The position numbers were made by a program, and so were the translations under genes. Shown piece after piece: positions 1 to 5,307 of a stretch of DNA of 5,307 bases. The stretch is from Eubacteriales bacterium (lineage in GTDB: Bacteria > Bacillota > Clostridia > JAQUNY01), in NCBI GenBank assembly GCA_028717405.1, contig JAQUNY010000127.1:1-5307 (forward strand), in the 5' to 3' direction. The notes under the pieces are model-generated. The model did not search any database. It was not told where the DNA came from and saw only the letters and a program-made list of their open reading frames with translations. Each line of letters begins with the position of its first letter. The first letter of the stretch is position 1.

Positions 1-912
1 AAAAAGGATGACAAAAACCCCGACCAGCAGCACAGATTCGTTTATAAACATTACCCCGCTGTCCTGGAGAAAATTCTGTATCCTCCGGGTGTCGCCGGTA
101 ACGCGGTTCATGAGTTCTCCCGTTTCCTTCTGATCGATATAACTGAGAGACAAAGATTGTATTTTCGTATAGACCATGCCTTTCAAGTCCATTGAAAGCC
201 TTCCACCGGCAACTGCCATGATCCTCCCTCTGATTATTGCTATTACCGTCGTCAATACGCTGCAACCCGCTATACCTCCGACAATAAGCAATATCAGCCT
301 GAGGTCCTTCTTCATCGGCACCAGCACATCATCAGTAAGAGCCCTGTAAAGCCTCGGACTTATCAGATGCAATCCTGCGTTAAGCCAGAATGAGACTATA
401 ACAGTAACAAACATGTACCAATAAGGCTTCGTTATGGCAAACAGCCTTTTAATAACAGCTGTCTTCCTGCTGCAGCGGGGGCATATCCTGGTCCCCCTCA
501 GATAATTCCTGCCGCATACCGGGCAAACATTCTCATCTTCTACGCTTACGACTTTGGGCTTTTCACCCTTTGCCAGTGAATTAAGTATTCGCGCAACAAA
601 TACATACCTTGCCACATGCTTCATAGAGTATCTGACCAGAGGGCGGACATGTCCTTTATATTCAGCTTCCAGTATACCGTTGCCCACCAGTCCCGTGTGT
701 TTATATTCACTGCCTTCTTTGATATCCATGGTCACAACAATTTTCCCATCGTCTATAAACAAGGCCTTTTCAAATGTTATGACCAGCCATCCATCTGTAA
801 ATCCGCCTTTTTCATCGAGGTCGAAAGGTACGCAGTACAATATTTCATTTTCATTTATTATGCCCCTGGCGGCAATTTCCGCATTTTCGGGCAGCCTGTA
901 ATTTAAATTCAT
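1..912 (-). CDS. ABC exporter with N-terminal soluble domain and zinc ribbon, 3' end outside window
   Basis: The 304 visible residues hold the N-terminal part of a membrane ABC transporter; the gene is open at the left edge, so the ATPase domain is not seen. Residues 1-125 form a soluble domain. A zinc ribbon follows (C130, C133, C144, C147, two CPxC knuckles), then membrane helices near 165-188 and 205-228 and the start of a third after 286. The loop motif GELMNRVTGD near 265-274 is typical of type IV (ABCB-like) exporters. The same order occurs in the transporter two genes upstream: both have DLD then WL.(V/I)T near residue 40, a matching LV..G.L.A block before the ribbon, and the G.LMNRV..D motif. 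The two are therefore paralogues and likely half-transporters of one heterodimer. The start is ATG at 912, with AGAGG (921-925) 8 nt upstream, 16 nt after the DUF1854 stop. The substrate is unknown; an association with cyanophycin metabolism is only suggested by family context. Confidence 0.9.
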   Translation of the reverse strand, partial: MNLNYRLPENAEIAARGIINENEILYCVPFDLDEKGGFTDGWLVITFEKALFIDDGKIVVTMDIKEGSEYKHTGLVGNGILEAEYKGHVRPLVRYSMKHVARYVFVARILNSLAKGEKPKVVSVEDENVCPVCGRNYLRGTRICPRCSRKTAVIKRLFAITKPYWYMFVTVIVSFWLNAGLHLISPRLYRALTDDVLVPMKKDLRLILLIVGGIAGCSVLTTVIAIIRGRIMAVAGGRLSMDLKGMVYTKIQSLSLSYIDQKETGELMNRVTGDTRRIQNFLQDSGVMFINESVLLVGVFVILF

Positions 913-928
913 CAGTTGTGCCTCTACA

Positions 929-1669
929 CTAAAGCAGCCTTTCCACCATCTTCAGGCTTTTTTGATCGAGCTTCCACATGTCCGGTATTTCGAACCTGTT
1001 GCCGTCCACATCTACGGCCATGATCCTTGTATCGCTTATCTGAAGCAGATTATTATGTACATTCTGCACCGTAAATCTTTTAGGGCCGGAATCCGTTATG
1101 ACATCCCAGTAGGCATATCCGAACTCTTCCTTTATATTGTTGATTTTTTCTATGCGAGGCGTGAAATAACGCCTGTCCAGTTCGTAACGGAACAGGTCAA
1201 CCGTTTCTTCCGGAAATTCCATGACATTTTTGATTATTCCTATTTCCTTGCCTTCTGTAGTCCTGACAGAAATGTATTCGTTCACAGATTTAAAGGGGAA
1301 CGCCCTGTGCAGGCTGACTCTGGCAAATTCATTTTTTTCTTCAGGCTTCTCTTCATTTTTTTCTTCCTTGCTCTCCCCGCTACCTTCGACGGTGCTTTCT
1401 CCAGCTCCGCCTTCTGCGACAACGGCCTGAAGATCTCCCGAAGCTCCCTCCCTGTCTTTTACAGAATCTTCGTCTTCTTTTACAGAATCTTTGTCTTCTT
1501 TTATGGAAAGCGAAAGAAACCCTCCTTCAGTTTTAGCAAAAAAAGCCATATCAGGAGTAAGGTATCTTATGGACGCAATCTCTCCGATACCATTTGCGGC
1601 TTTTCCCTGCCCTTCAGCTAATAGGCTGCCTTCATTTTCACTGTTCTGCACATCTCTGTTTTCTGTCAT
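929..1669 (-). CDS. DUF1854 family protein with acidic low-complexity insertion
   Basis: This 246-residue soluble protein matches the DUF1854 family by recognition: RVSLHRAFPF near 117-126, a DG/EGKEIG strand near 139-144, YELDRRYFTPRI near 162-172, WDV..DSGPKRF near 188-199, and a C-terminal RFEIPD...LD..S.K end (225-240). No signal peptide or membrane segment is seen. Its biochemical role is not known. I recall that family members are annotated as cyanophycin-metabolism-associated because of gene neighbourhood. Here it lies between two paralogous ABC exporters, so a role as cytosolic accessory or regulator of that transporter is a reasonable inference. Residues about 55-115 are a charged, repetitive segment (K/E/D/S/G rich, three 7-residue repeats) that seems inserted between the first strands (YLTPDMAFF...FLSLSI) and the main domain. 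The start is ATG at 1669, 5 nt after the transporter stop, with GGGGAG (1678-1683) lying inside the end of the upstream gene. Confidence 0.86.
   Translation of the reverse strand: MTENRDVQNSENEGSLLAEGQGKAANGIGEIASIRYLTPDMAFFAKTEGGFLSLSIKEDKDSVKEDEDSVKDREGASGDLQAVVAEGGAGESTVEGSGESKEEKNEEKPEEKNEFARVSLHRAFPFKSVNEYISVRTTEGKEIGIIKNVMEFPEETVDLFRYELDRRYFTPRIEKINNIKEEFGYAYWDVITDSGPKRFTVQNVHNNLLQISDTRIMAVDVDGNRFEIPDMWKLDQKSLKMVERLL
1328..1366. repeat. Two 15-bp direct repeats inside the DUF1854 gene
   Basis: The 15-mer TTCATTTTTTTCTTC occurs exactly at 1328-1342 and again at 1352-1366, 24 bp apart. On the coding strand it encodes the Lys/Glu-rich stretch around residues 102-114 (EEKNE-type repeats). 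The A7 runs it contains on the coding strand are potential slippage sites, but the reading frame is intact here. Confidence 0.8.
1445..1507. repeat. Three tandem 21-bp repeats inside the DUF1854 gene
   Basis: Three 21-bp units (1445-1465, 1466-1486, 1487-1507) encode SIKEDKD, SVKEDED and SVKDREG on the minus strand. The last two units are identical at 18 of 21 positions; the first shares its distal half (TCTTTTACAGA). The unit length is a multiple of three, so copy-number change would lengthen or shorten the acidic linker without a frameshift. Confidence 0.85.
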
Positions 1670-1674
1670 TTTTG

Positions 1675-4074
1675 CTACTCCCCGACCCCTTTGATTTTCA
1701 GGGCTTCCTTCTGCTTCTGTACCATTTTAAAATATGCTCCTTCATTTTTGAGAAGCTCTGAATGTGTTCCCGCTTCCGCTATGCGGCCTTTCTCTATTAC
1801 GACCAGCCTGTCTGCGTTTCTGAGTGTGGAGAGGCGATGAGCGATCGCAATGGTCGTCCTCCCTCTGATCAGCCTTTCCAGGGCTTCCTGTATGAGGCGT
1901 TCTGTTTCCGTGTCAACCGATGCGGTAGCCTCGTCAAGTATGAGTATCTTTGGATCATGCAGCAAAGCTCGCGCGATCGAAACCCTTTGCCTTTCGCCTC
2001 CGGAAAGGTTGCTCTTCTGCCTCCCGAGGACCGTGTCATAACCATCAGGCATACTGACAATGAAATCATGTGCATTGGCAGCCTTTGCGGCTTTTATTAT
2101 CTCTTCCTCTGACGCATCAGGCCTGGCATATGCTATATTTTCGGCAACAGTACCTCTGAAAAGGTAAGTGTCCTGGAGGACCATGCCGATTTCCGGTCTC
2201 AGGTCACTGAAAGCTATGTCTTTAATATTGACTCCATCTATAAGTATCTCGCCCTCATTAACATCATAAAGCCTTGTTATAATGTTGGTCAGCGTGGATT
2301 TGCCGGCTCCTGAGTGTCCCACCAGCCCTATCATCTCACCCGCTTTAATTTCAAGGTTGATTTCATGCAGTACCGGCTTGTTTGGTTCATAACTGAACGT
2401 AACATTCCTAAGCTCAATACTTCCGTCGATCCCCGGCATTTTTACCGGCTCAGGCGCTTCAACAACATCAGGGACAGCTTCCAGCACCTCAAATATCCTC
2501 TGTGCCGAGTTCATGCAGTTGCTCCACCAGTTTACTATCTGGGTCATGAATTCAAGCGGGCCGTATATCATCCCGAGATATCCCACAAAAGTCATCATTG
2601 TCCCGAATGTTATATTCCCGTTTACTACCTCCCAGCTGCCTGCAGCCCATATTATTATGCCTCCGGCACCAATAATGAACCTCAGTGAAGGAAACATTGT
2701 CGACACAAGGTAGTTGATATCTACATTGACCTTGTAATAATCCATGTTAATGTTTTTAAACCTTGTTATTTCCTCGCTTTCCTTACCGAAAGCCTTGACG
2801 ACCCTTGCCCCTGTCAGGCTGTCATTTATGATGGAATTCATTTCACTTCCTCTTCTGAATCTTCTGGAAAATAACATGAAAAGCTTTGGAAACATTTTTT
2901 TCACAAAGAAAATAATGAGGGGCGTTGGCAGCAGTACCACAAAAGCCAGCTTCCAATTGATGCTGAACAATATAACGCATATGCTGATGATTTTTATCAG
3001 GTTTAGCAGGAAGTAAGGTAAGCCATCCAGGAAAAAATTCTGCAGCTGCGCCGCATCATTGTTGACCCTGTTCATAAGGCTTCCTGTTTGCTTGTTATTG
3101 TAAAATCTAAGCGAAAGCCGCTGCATGGCAGTAAAAATCCTGCTCTTTATATCAAACACCATTTCATTGGCAACTTTTGCATTGACACGTCCCTGCATAA
3201 CGCCAAGCGCTATTGCAGAAAGCCTTAAAAACATTATGACCAGGATGATTTCAAGCACCTTGCCGTAATAACGCCCCCCCGGCATCAGCACATAGTCGAA
3301 AAAAACCCGGTTTCCCAGGTACGGGTGGATTATGTCAAAAACAGCACCCATAAGCATGAAGAAAAATATCAGCGCTATCTTTTTTTTATAGGGCGGAGCA
3401 AATGAAAGAACCTTGACAAACAAAGCCCTCTTATTTAAGCATGATGGACATACCTTCCTGCCGGCATCCGGATAATACTTCCCGCATTTCGGGCACCTCT
3501 CCCTTGCCAGTTCATCCCTGAAATCTTCATCCGTGAGTTCCTTGCCTTCCTTCACCTTATTGAAAAGCTTTGCAAGCATGCCGAATTTTCTGAGGTGAGT
3601 GTTCGAAAAACAGCAAATCACGGTATCACTGTCCATTGATGCGGTGAGCATCCCGGTGGAAACCAGGTTCTCGGCACTCAATTTGATCACCTTCGATACC
3701 GGATATTCCTTATAGCTGTCGGCGATCCAGAACCCATGCTGATCTTTGCCGTTTTTTCCGTGCCTGCCGTTTGCGGCTCCCCTGCCATAGTCAGCATTAT
3801 GGACACCATTTCTTTTATCTGCCAAAGAAACATTATCGATTTCATCTCCGGTAGCAGCTCTGATATGTGCATGCCCGCCGCTTTCAGCGCTTTCTTCATA
3901 ATAGCCCATGAGCACAGCTATACTGTCATGCGTAACCGCGAGCCACGTTTCACGGTAATTTCCGTCAAGATCAAGATCCGAGCTTGCTGCCAGGATTATA
4001 TCTTCTTCGCGAATACCTTTGTCTGTGAACGCAGATAATATATGCGAAGGAACAGGTTCAAGTCTGTCGGTCAA
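1675..4074 (-). CDS. ABC exporter (fused membrane and ATPase domains) with N-terminal domain and zinc ribbon
   Basis: This 799-residue type IV ABC half-transporter is about 200 residues longer than the usual 580-600 because of an N-terminal extension. Order: soluble domain (1-190) interrupted by a Gly/His/Asn-rich insertion (about 62-115); zinc ribbon C194, C197, C209, C212; six membrane helices between about 232 and 515; ATPase domain from about 553. The ATPase looks fully competent: Walker A GHSGAGKST (586-594), Q-loop Q634, signature LSGGE (690-694), Walker B ILILDE with catalytic E715, and switch H746. It should drive export across the cytoplasmic membrane, probably paired with the similar transporter encoded downstream of the DUF1854 gene; the substrate is unknown. 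The start is TTG at 4074, whose TTGA overlaps the ispD stop. GGGAG at 4083-4087 is 8 nt away, and the next in-frame Met is residue 56, inside a region conserved with the paralogue, so TTG is preferred. Confidence 0.93.
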   Translation of the reverse strand: MTDRLEPVPSHILSAFTDKGIREEDIILAASSDLDLDGNYRETWLAVTHDSIAVLMGYYEESAESGGHAHIRAATGDEIDNVSLADKRNGVHNADYGRGAANGRHGKNGKDQHGFWIADSYKEYPVSKVIKLSAENLVSTGMLTASMDSDTVICCFSNTHLRKFGMLAKLFNKVKEGKELTDEDFRDELARERCPKCGKYYPDAGRKVCPSCLNKRALFVKVLSFAPPYKKKIALIFFFMLMGAVFDIIHPYLGNRVFFDYVLMPGGRYYGKVLEIILVIMFLRLSAIALGVMQGRVNAKVANEMVFDIKSRIFTAMQRLSLRFYNNKQTGSLMNRVNNDAAQLQNFFLDGLPYFLLNLIKIISICVILFSINWKLAFVVLLPTPLIIFFVKKMFPKLFMLFSRRFRRGSEMNSIINDSLTGARVVKAFGKESEEITRFKNINMDYYKVNVDINYLVSTMFPSLRFIIGAGGIIIWAAGSWEVVNGNITFGTMMTFVGYLGMIYGPLEFMTQIVNWWSNCMNSAQRIFEVLEAVPDVVEAPEPVKMPGIDGSIELRNVTFSYEPNKPVLHEINLEIKAGEMIGLVGHSGAGKSTLTNIITRLYDVNEGEILIDGVNIKDIAFSDLRPEIGMVLQDTYLFRGTVAENIAYARPDASEEEIIKAAKAANAHDFIVSMPDGYDTVLGRQKSNLSGGERQRVSIARALLHDPKILILDEATASVDTETERLIQEALERLIRGRTTIAIAHRLSTLRNADRLVVIEKGRIAEAGTHSELLKNEGAYFKMVQKQKEALKIKGVGE

Positions 4075-4820
4075 AACTTATACTCCCTTTCGGCTTCAGA
4101 GTCAGCAATTTCATCTGCTATAACACCTGCCATGATCAGGTCCTCTGCAGTAGTGATCTTAATATTCCTGCGGTCCCCCATTGTTATCTTAACCTTATAT
4201 CCCAGCCGTTCCGCCAGGCATGAGTCATCTGTGCCCCTGTATCCGTCATTCAGAGCCTTCTCATATGCCCGGAAAATTATATCTCTCCTGAAAGCCTGAG
4301 GGGTCTGCGCATACCATAATTTACTCCTGTCAGGAGTAGCGCAGACAAAACTTCCGCCGTCAGTCATCTTTACTGTTTCATGCGCCGGTACCGCAGCACA
4401 GGAAGCTCCGGCTTCTGATGCATCCCTGACCACAGCCGAAATAAGTCCGCCTTGCACAAAAGGCCTTACACCGTCATGTATCAGAACTATATCGGCATCG
4501 ATAAAAATATTTTTCAAACCTTCGAATACAGAATCCTGTCTTTCAGGCCCTCCTGCAACAATGGCCTTTACTTTGGGAGGTATCCCGCCAAAGGCTCCGG
4601 TCAGGTCTTCCTTACAGTAATCAATATCACTGCCATCTACCACGATCACAACCTCATTAATATCCGCACAAAGCCCAAAGGCTCTTGTACATCTGGCGAC
4701 TGATGAGAGCCCCCTTATCCGGATGAACTGTTTTTTTATTCCGGCCCCAAGCCTCTGTCCCCTGCCTGCCGCAACAATAACCGCACCTGCATAAGGCCTG
4801 TCGCCGTTATCTTTTCCCAT
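4071..4820 (-). CDS. ispD: 2-C-methyl-D-erythritol 4-phosphate cytidylyltransferase
   Basis: IspD couples MEP with CTP to give CDP-ME and pyrophosphate, the third step of the MEP isoprenoid pathway, in the cytosol. With the ATG at 4820 the protein has 249 residues, slightly longer than the usual 225-240. Landmarks by that numbering: the nucleotide-binding loop AAGRGQRLG...KKQF with R23 and K30 (equivalent to E. coli R20 and K27), GGPERQDSVFEGL (90-102), VLIHDGVRPFV (112-122) with D116 and R119, ETVK (148-151), QTPQAF (172-177), GTDDSCLAE (196-204), and NIKITTAEDL (219-228) with K221 (E. coli K213). All key residues are present. A GTG at 4826 would add two residues, but GGGGGTGA (4830-4837) is only 3 nt from it and 9 nt from the ATG. 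It is the first gene after the promoter at 4919-4946. The usual partner ispF does not follow; an ABC transporter gene does. Confidence 0.96.
   Translation of the reverse strand: MGKDNGDRPYAGAVIVAAGRGQRLGAGIKKQFIRIRGLSSVARCTRAFGLCADINEVVIVVDGSDIDYCKEDLTGAFGGIPPKVKAIVAGGPERQDSVFEGLKNIFIDADIVLIHDGVRPFVQGGLISAVVRDASEAGASCAAVPAHETVKMTDGGSFVCATPDRSKLWYAQTPQAFRRDIIFRAYEKALNDGYRGTDDSCLAERLGYKVKITMGDRRNIKITTAEDLIMAGVIADEIADSEAEREYKF
4083..4087 (-). promoter_or_regulatory. Ribosome binding site supporting a TTG start for the 799-residue transporter
   Basis: The coding strand reads AAAGGGAGTATAAGTTTTG: GGGAG lies 8 nt before the TTG at 4074, inside the last codons of ispD. The TTG shares its last two bases plus the following A with the ispD stop (TTGA), a layout typical of translational coupling. 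Confidence 0.75.
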
Positions 4821-4829
4821 CGTCACACT

Positions 4830-4837
4830 TCACCCCC
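4830..4837 (-). promoter_or_regulatory. Ribosome binding site that decides the ispD start
   Basis: GGGGGTGA lies 9 nt from the ATG at 4820 but only 3 nt from the in-frame GTG at 4826, so it favours the ATG. The GTG remains possible. Confidence 0.65.
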
Positions 4838-4882
4838 GCCATCACGGCAAGCACAACCGGCCGTCGGTATAAGCATAGCCGA

Positions 4883-4910
4883 TGCATGAAATGTAAAACA
4901 CTTTCATGCA
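4883..4910. repeat. Perfect 9-bp inverted repeat at the ispD operon promoter
   Basis: Arms TGCATGAAA (4883-4891) and TTTCATGCA (4902-4910) are perfectly complementary around a 10-nt AT-rich spacer. Measured from the predicted start near 4912, they span about +3 to +30 of the transcript. The element could be an operator for a dimeric repressor or a hairpin at the mRNA 5' end that affects stability. It is not a terminator, since no T run follows on the minus strand. Confidence 0.75.
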
Positions 4911-4918
4911 GTGTAACT

Positions 4919-4946
4919 ATTATATGATAATAAAATGGAAATTCAA
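4919..4946 (-). promoter_or_regulatory. Sigma-A type promoter for the ispD–ABC–DUF1854–ABC operon
   Basis: On the minus strand TTGAAT (4941-4946, four of six matches to TTGACA) is followed after 16 nt by a perfect TATAAT (4919-4924) in an AT-rich stretch. Transcription would start near A4912, giving a leader of about 90 nt before the ispD ATG. Its place just after the carD terminator and ahead of the tightly packed genes supports the call. Confidence 0.8.
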
Positions 4947-4950
4947 TAGA

Positions 4951-4972
4951 AAAAGCCCCTTAGGGGGCTTTT
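4951..4972 (-). terminator. Rho-independent terminator of carD
   Basis: A 9-bp perfect stem (AAAAGCCCC at 4951-4959 with GGGGCTTTT at 4964-4972) closes a 4-nt loop and, read on the minus strand, ends in a run of five T. It begins 26 nt after the carD stop. The A/T-flanked arms make it nearly symmetric, so it could also act on plus-strand transcripts. It separates carD from the ispD operon. Confidence 0.9.
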
Positions 4973-4998
4973 GTAATATTATTGTTATATACCATACT

Positions 4999-5307
4999 TC
5001 ATTGTGCCTGGATTTTTTCTTCAGAACTTTCTTCATCTTCCTTCACACTGATATATCTGCTTATAGTTTCTTCTATTTCATGCTGATCTGCCCCTTCGGC
5101 AAGGACCAGCTCGCTTATCAGTATCTGCCTGGCACTGCCCAGCATTTTTCTCTCTCCTGTTGAAAGGCCTTTTTCCTTGTCCCTTATCATGAGCGTTTTG
5201 ACAACATCAGCCACCTCGAAAATATTCCCGCTTTTTATCTTGAGCATATTTTCAGCGTATCTCTTGCTCCAGTTACTGTTTACCTCACCGCAGTCTCCGC
5301 AGAATAC
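4999..5307 (-). CDS. carD: CarD/CdnL-family transcriptional regulator, 5' end outside window
   Basis: The visible 102 residues are the C-terminal part of a CarD-family protein; members are usually about 155-165 residues, so roughly 60 N-terminal residues, including the RNA polymerase beta-subunit-binding Tudor-like domain, lie beyond the right edge. The helical DNA-binding domain is clear: NWSKRYAEN, then IKSGNIFEVADVVKTL, RDKEKGLSTGERKML and ARQILISELVLAEG. The Trp in NWSKRY (13th visible residue) matches the one that CarD proteins wedge into the minor groove at the upstream edge of the -10 element to stabilise the open complex (Thermus W86). The C-terminus is an acidic tail (KEDEESSEEK). 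The family acts globally on initiation, including at rRNA promoters in several bacteria. A terminator follows, so it is probably not part of the ispD transcription unit, though CarD next to ispD is a familiar clostridial arrangement. ATG at 5245-5247 is internal, since homology continues upstream. Confidence 0.9.
   Translation of the reverse strand, partial: VFCGDCGEVNSNWSKRYAENMLKIKSGNIFEVADVVKTLMIRDKEKGLSTGERKMLGSARQILISELVLAEGADQHEIEETISRYISVKEDEESSEEKIQAQ

Noticed and set aside
554..906. Two overlapping plus-strand open frames of about 100 codons
   Set aside because: They lie antisense to the conserved N-terminal region of the left-edge ABC transporter and have no recognisable domain.
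962..1621. A 219-codon open frame on the plus strand opposite the DUF1854 gene
   Set aside because: It is antisense to a clear family member, and its Phe/Ser-rich, low-complexity product mirrors the Lys/Glu-rich coding strand. No ribosome binding site or homology was recognised.
1762..2112. Plus-strand open frame opposite the ATPase domain
   Set aside because: The minus-strand frame holds Walker B, signature and H-loop motifs; the plus-strand product is a shadow of that conserved sequence.
3377..3385. Run of eight T (A8 on the coding strand) in the transporter gene, as a programmed frameshift site
   Set aside because: The frame is intact through it and it encodes a normal Lys run just before the first membrane helix. 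No alternative frame product or stimulatory structure was seen.
4827..4882. Leader of ispD as a riboswitch
   Set aside because: The leader is about 90 nt in all, with only the start-site palindrome and weak GC-rich pairings; there is no recognised riboswitch core and no terminator or anti-terminator pair.
4906..5163. Plus-strand 85-codon open frame spanning the terminator and the carD 3' end
   Set aside because: It crosses the promoter and terminator of the minus-strand genes and is antisense to carD; its product shows no known pattern.

Overview
The window looks like a chromosomal segment from a low-to-moderate GC Gram-positive anaerobe, most likely a member of the Clostridia. This is inferred from the CarD–IspD neighbourhood, the strong GGGAG/GGGG-type ribosome binding sites, the consensus-like sigma-A promoter and the protein similarity patterns I recognise. 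No species can be assigned from sequence alone. All five genes I can support lie on the minus strand and together fill almost the whole window. I see no tRNA, rRNA, CRISPR array, insertion sequence or pseudogene.

Read in the direction of transcription, the layout is as follows. The 3' two-thirds of a CarD/CdnL-family RNA polymerase-binding regulator enters from the right edge (4999-5307) and is closed by a rho-independent hairpin (4951-4972). A promoter with a perfect TATAAT box follows almost directly (4919-4946), and a 9-bp perfect inverted repeat (4883-4910) sits just downstream of the predicted transcription start. This promoter probably drives a four-gene operon: ispD (4071-4820), a 799-residue ABC exporter (1675-4074, TTG start overlapping the ispD stop), a DUF1854 protein (929-1669), and a second ABC exporter of the same unusual design that runs off the left edge (1-912). 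Junctions are -4, +5 and +16 nt, each with a Shine-Dalgarno 8 nt from the start, so co-transcription and translational coupling are likely.

IspD is a housekeeping enzyme of the MEP isoprenoid pathway. The ABC–DUF1854–ABC trio is the less understood part. Both transporters carry the same extra cytosolic N-terminal domain followed by a four-cysteine zinc ribbon before the first membrane helix, which points to duplication and probably a heterodimer. I recall that DUF1854 proteins and a matching ABC transporter family are annotated as cyanophycin-metabolism-associated because they neighbour cyanophycin synthetase genes in other bacteria. No cyanophycin gene is visible here, so that link is a prediction about the sequence beyond the left edge. 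The most interesting content is this trio, the low-complexity insertions in two of its members, and the palindrome at the operon promoter.
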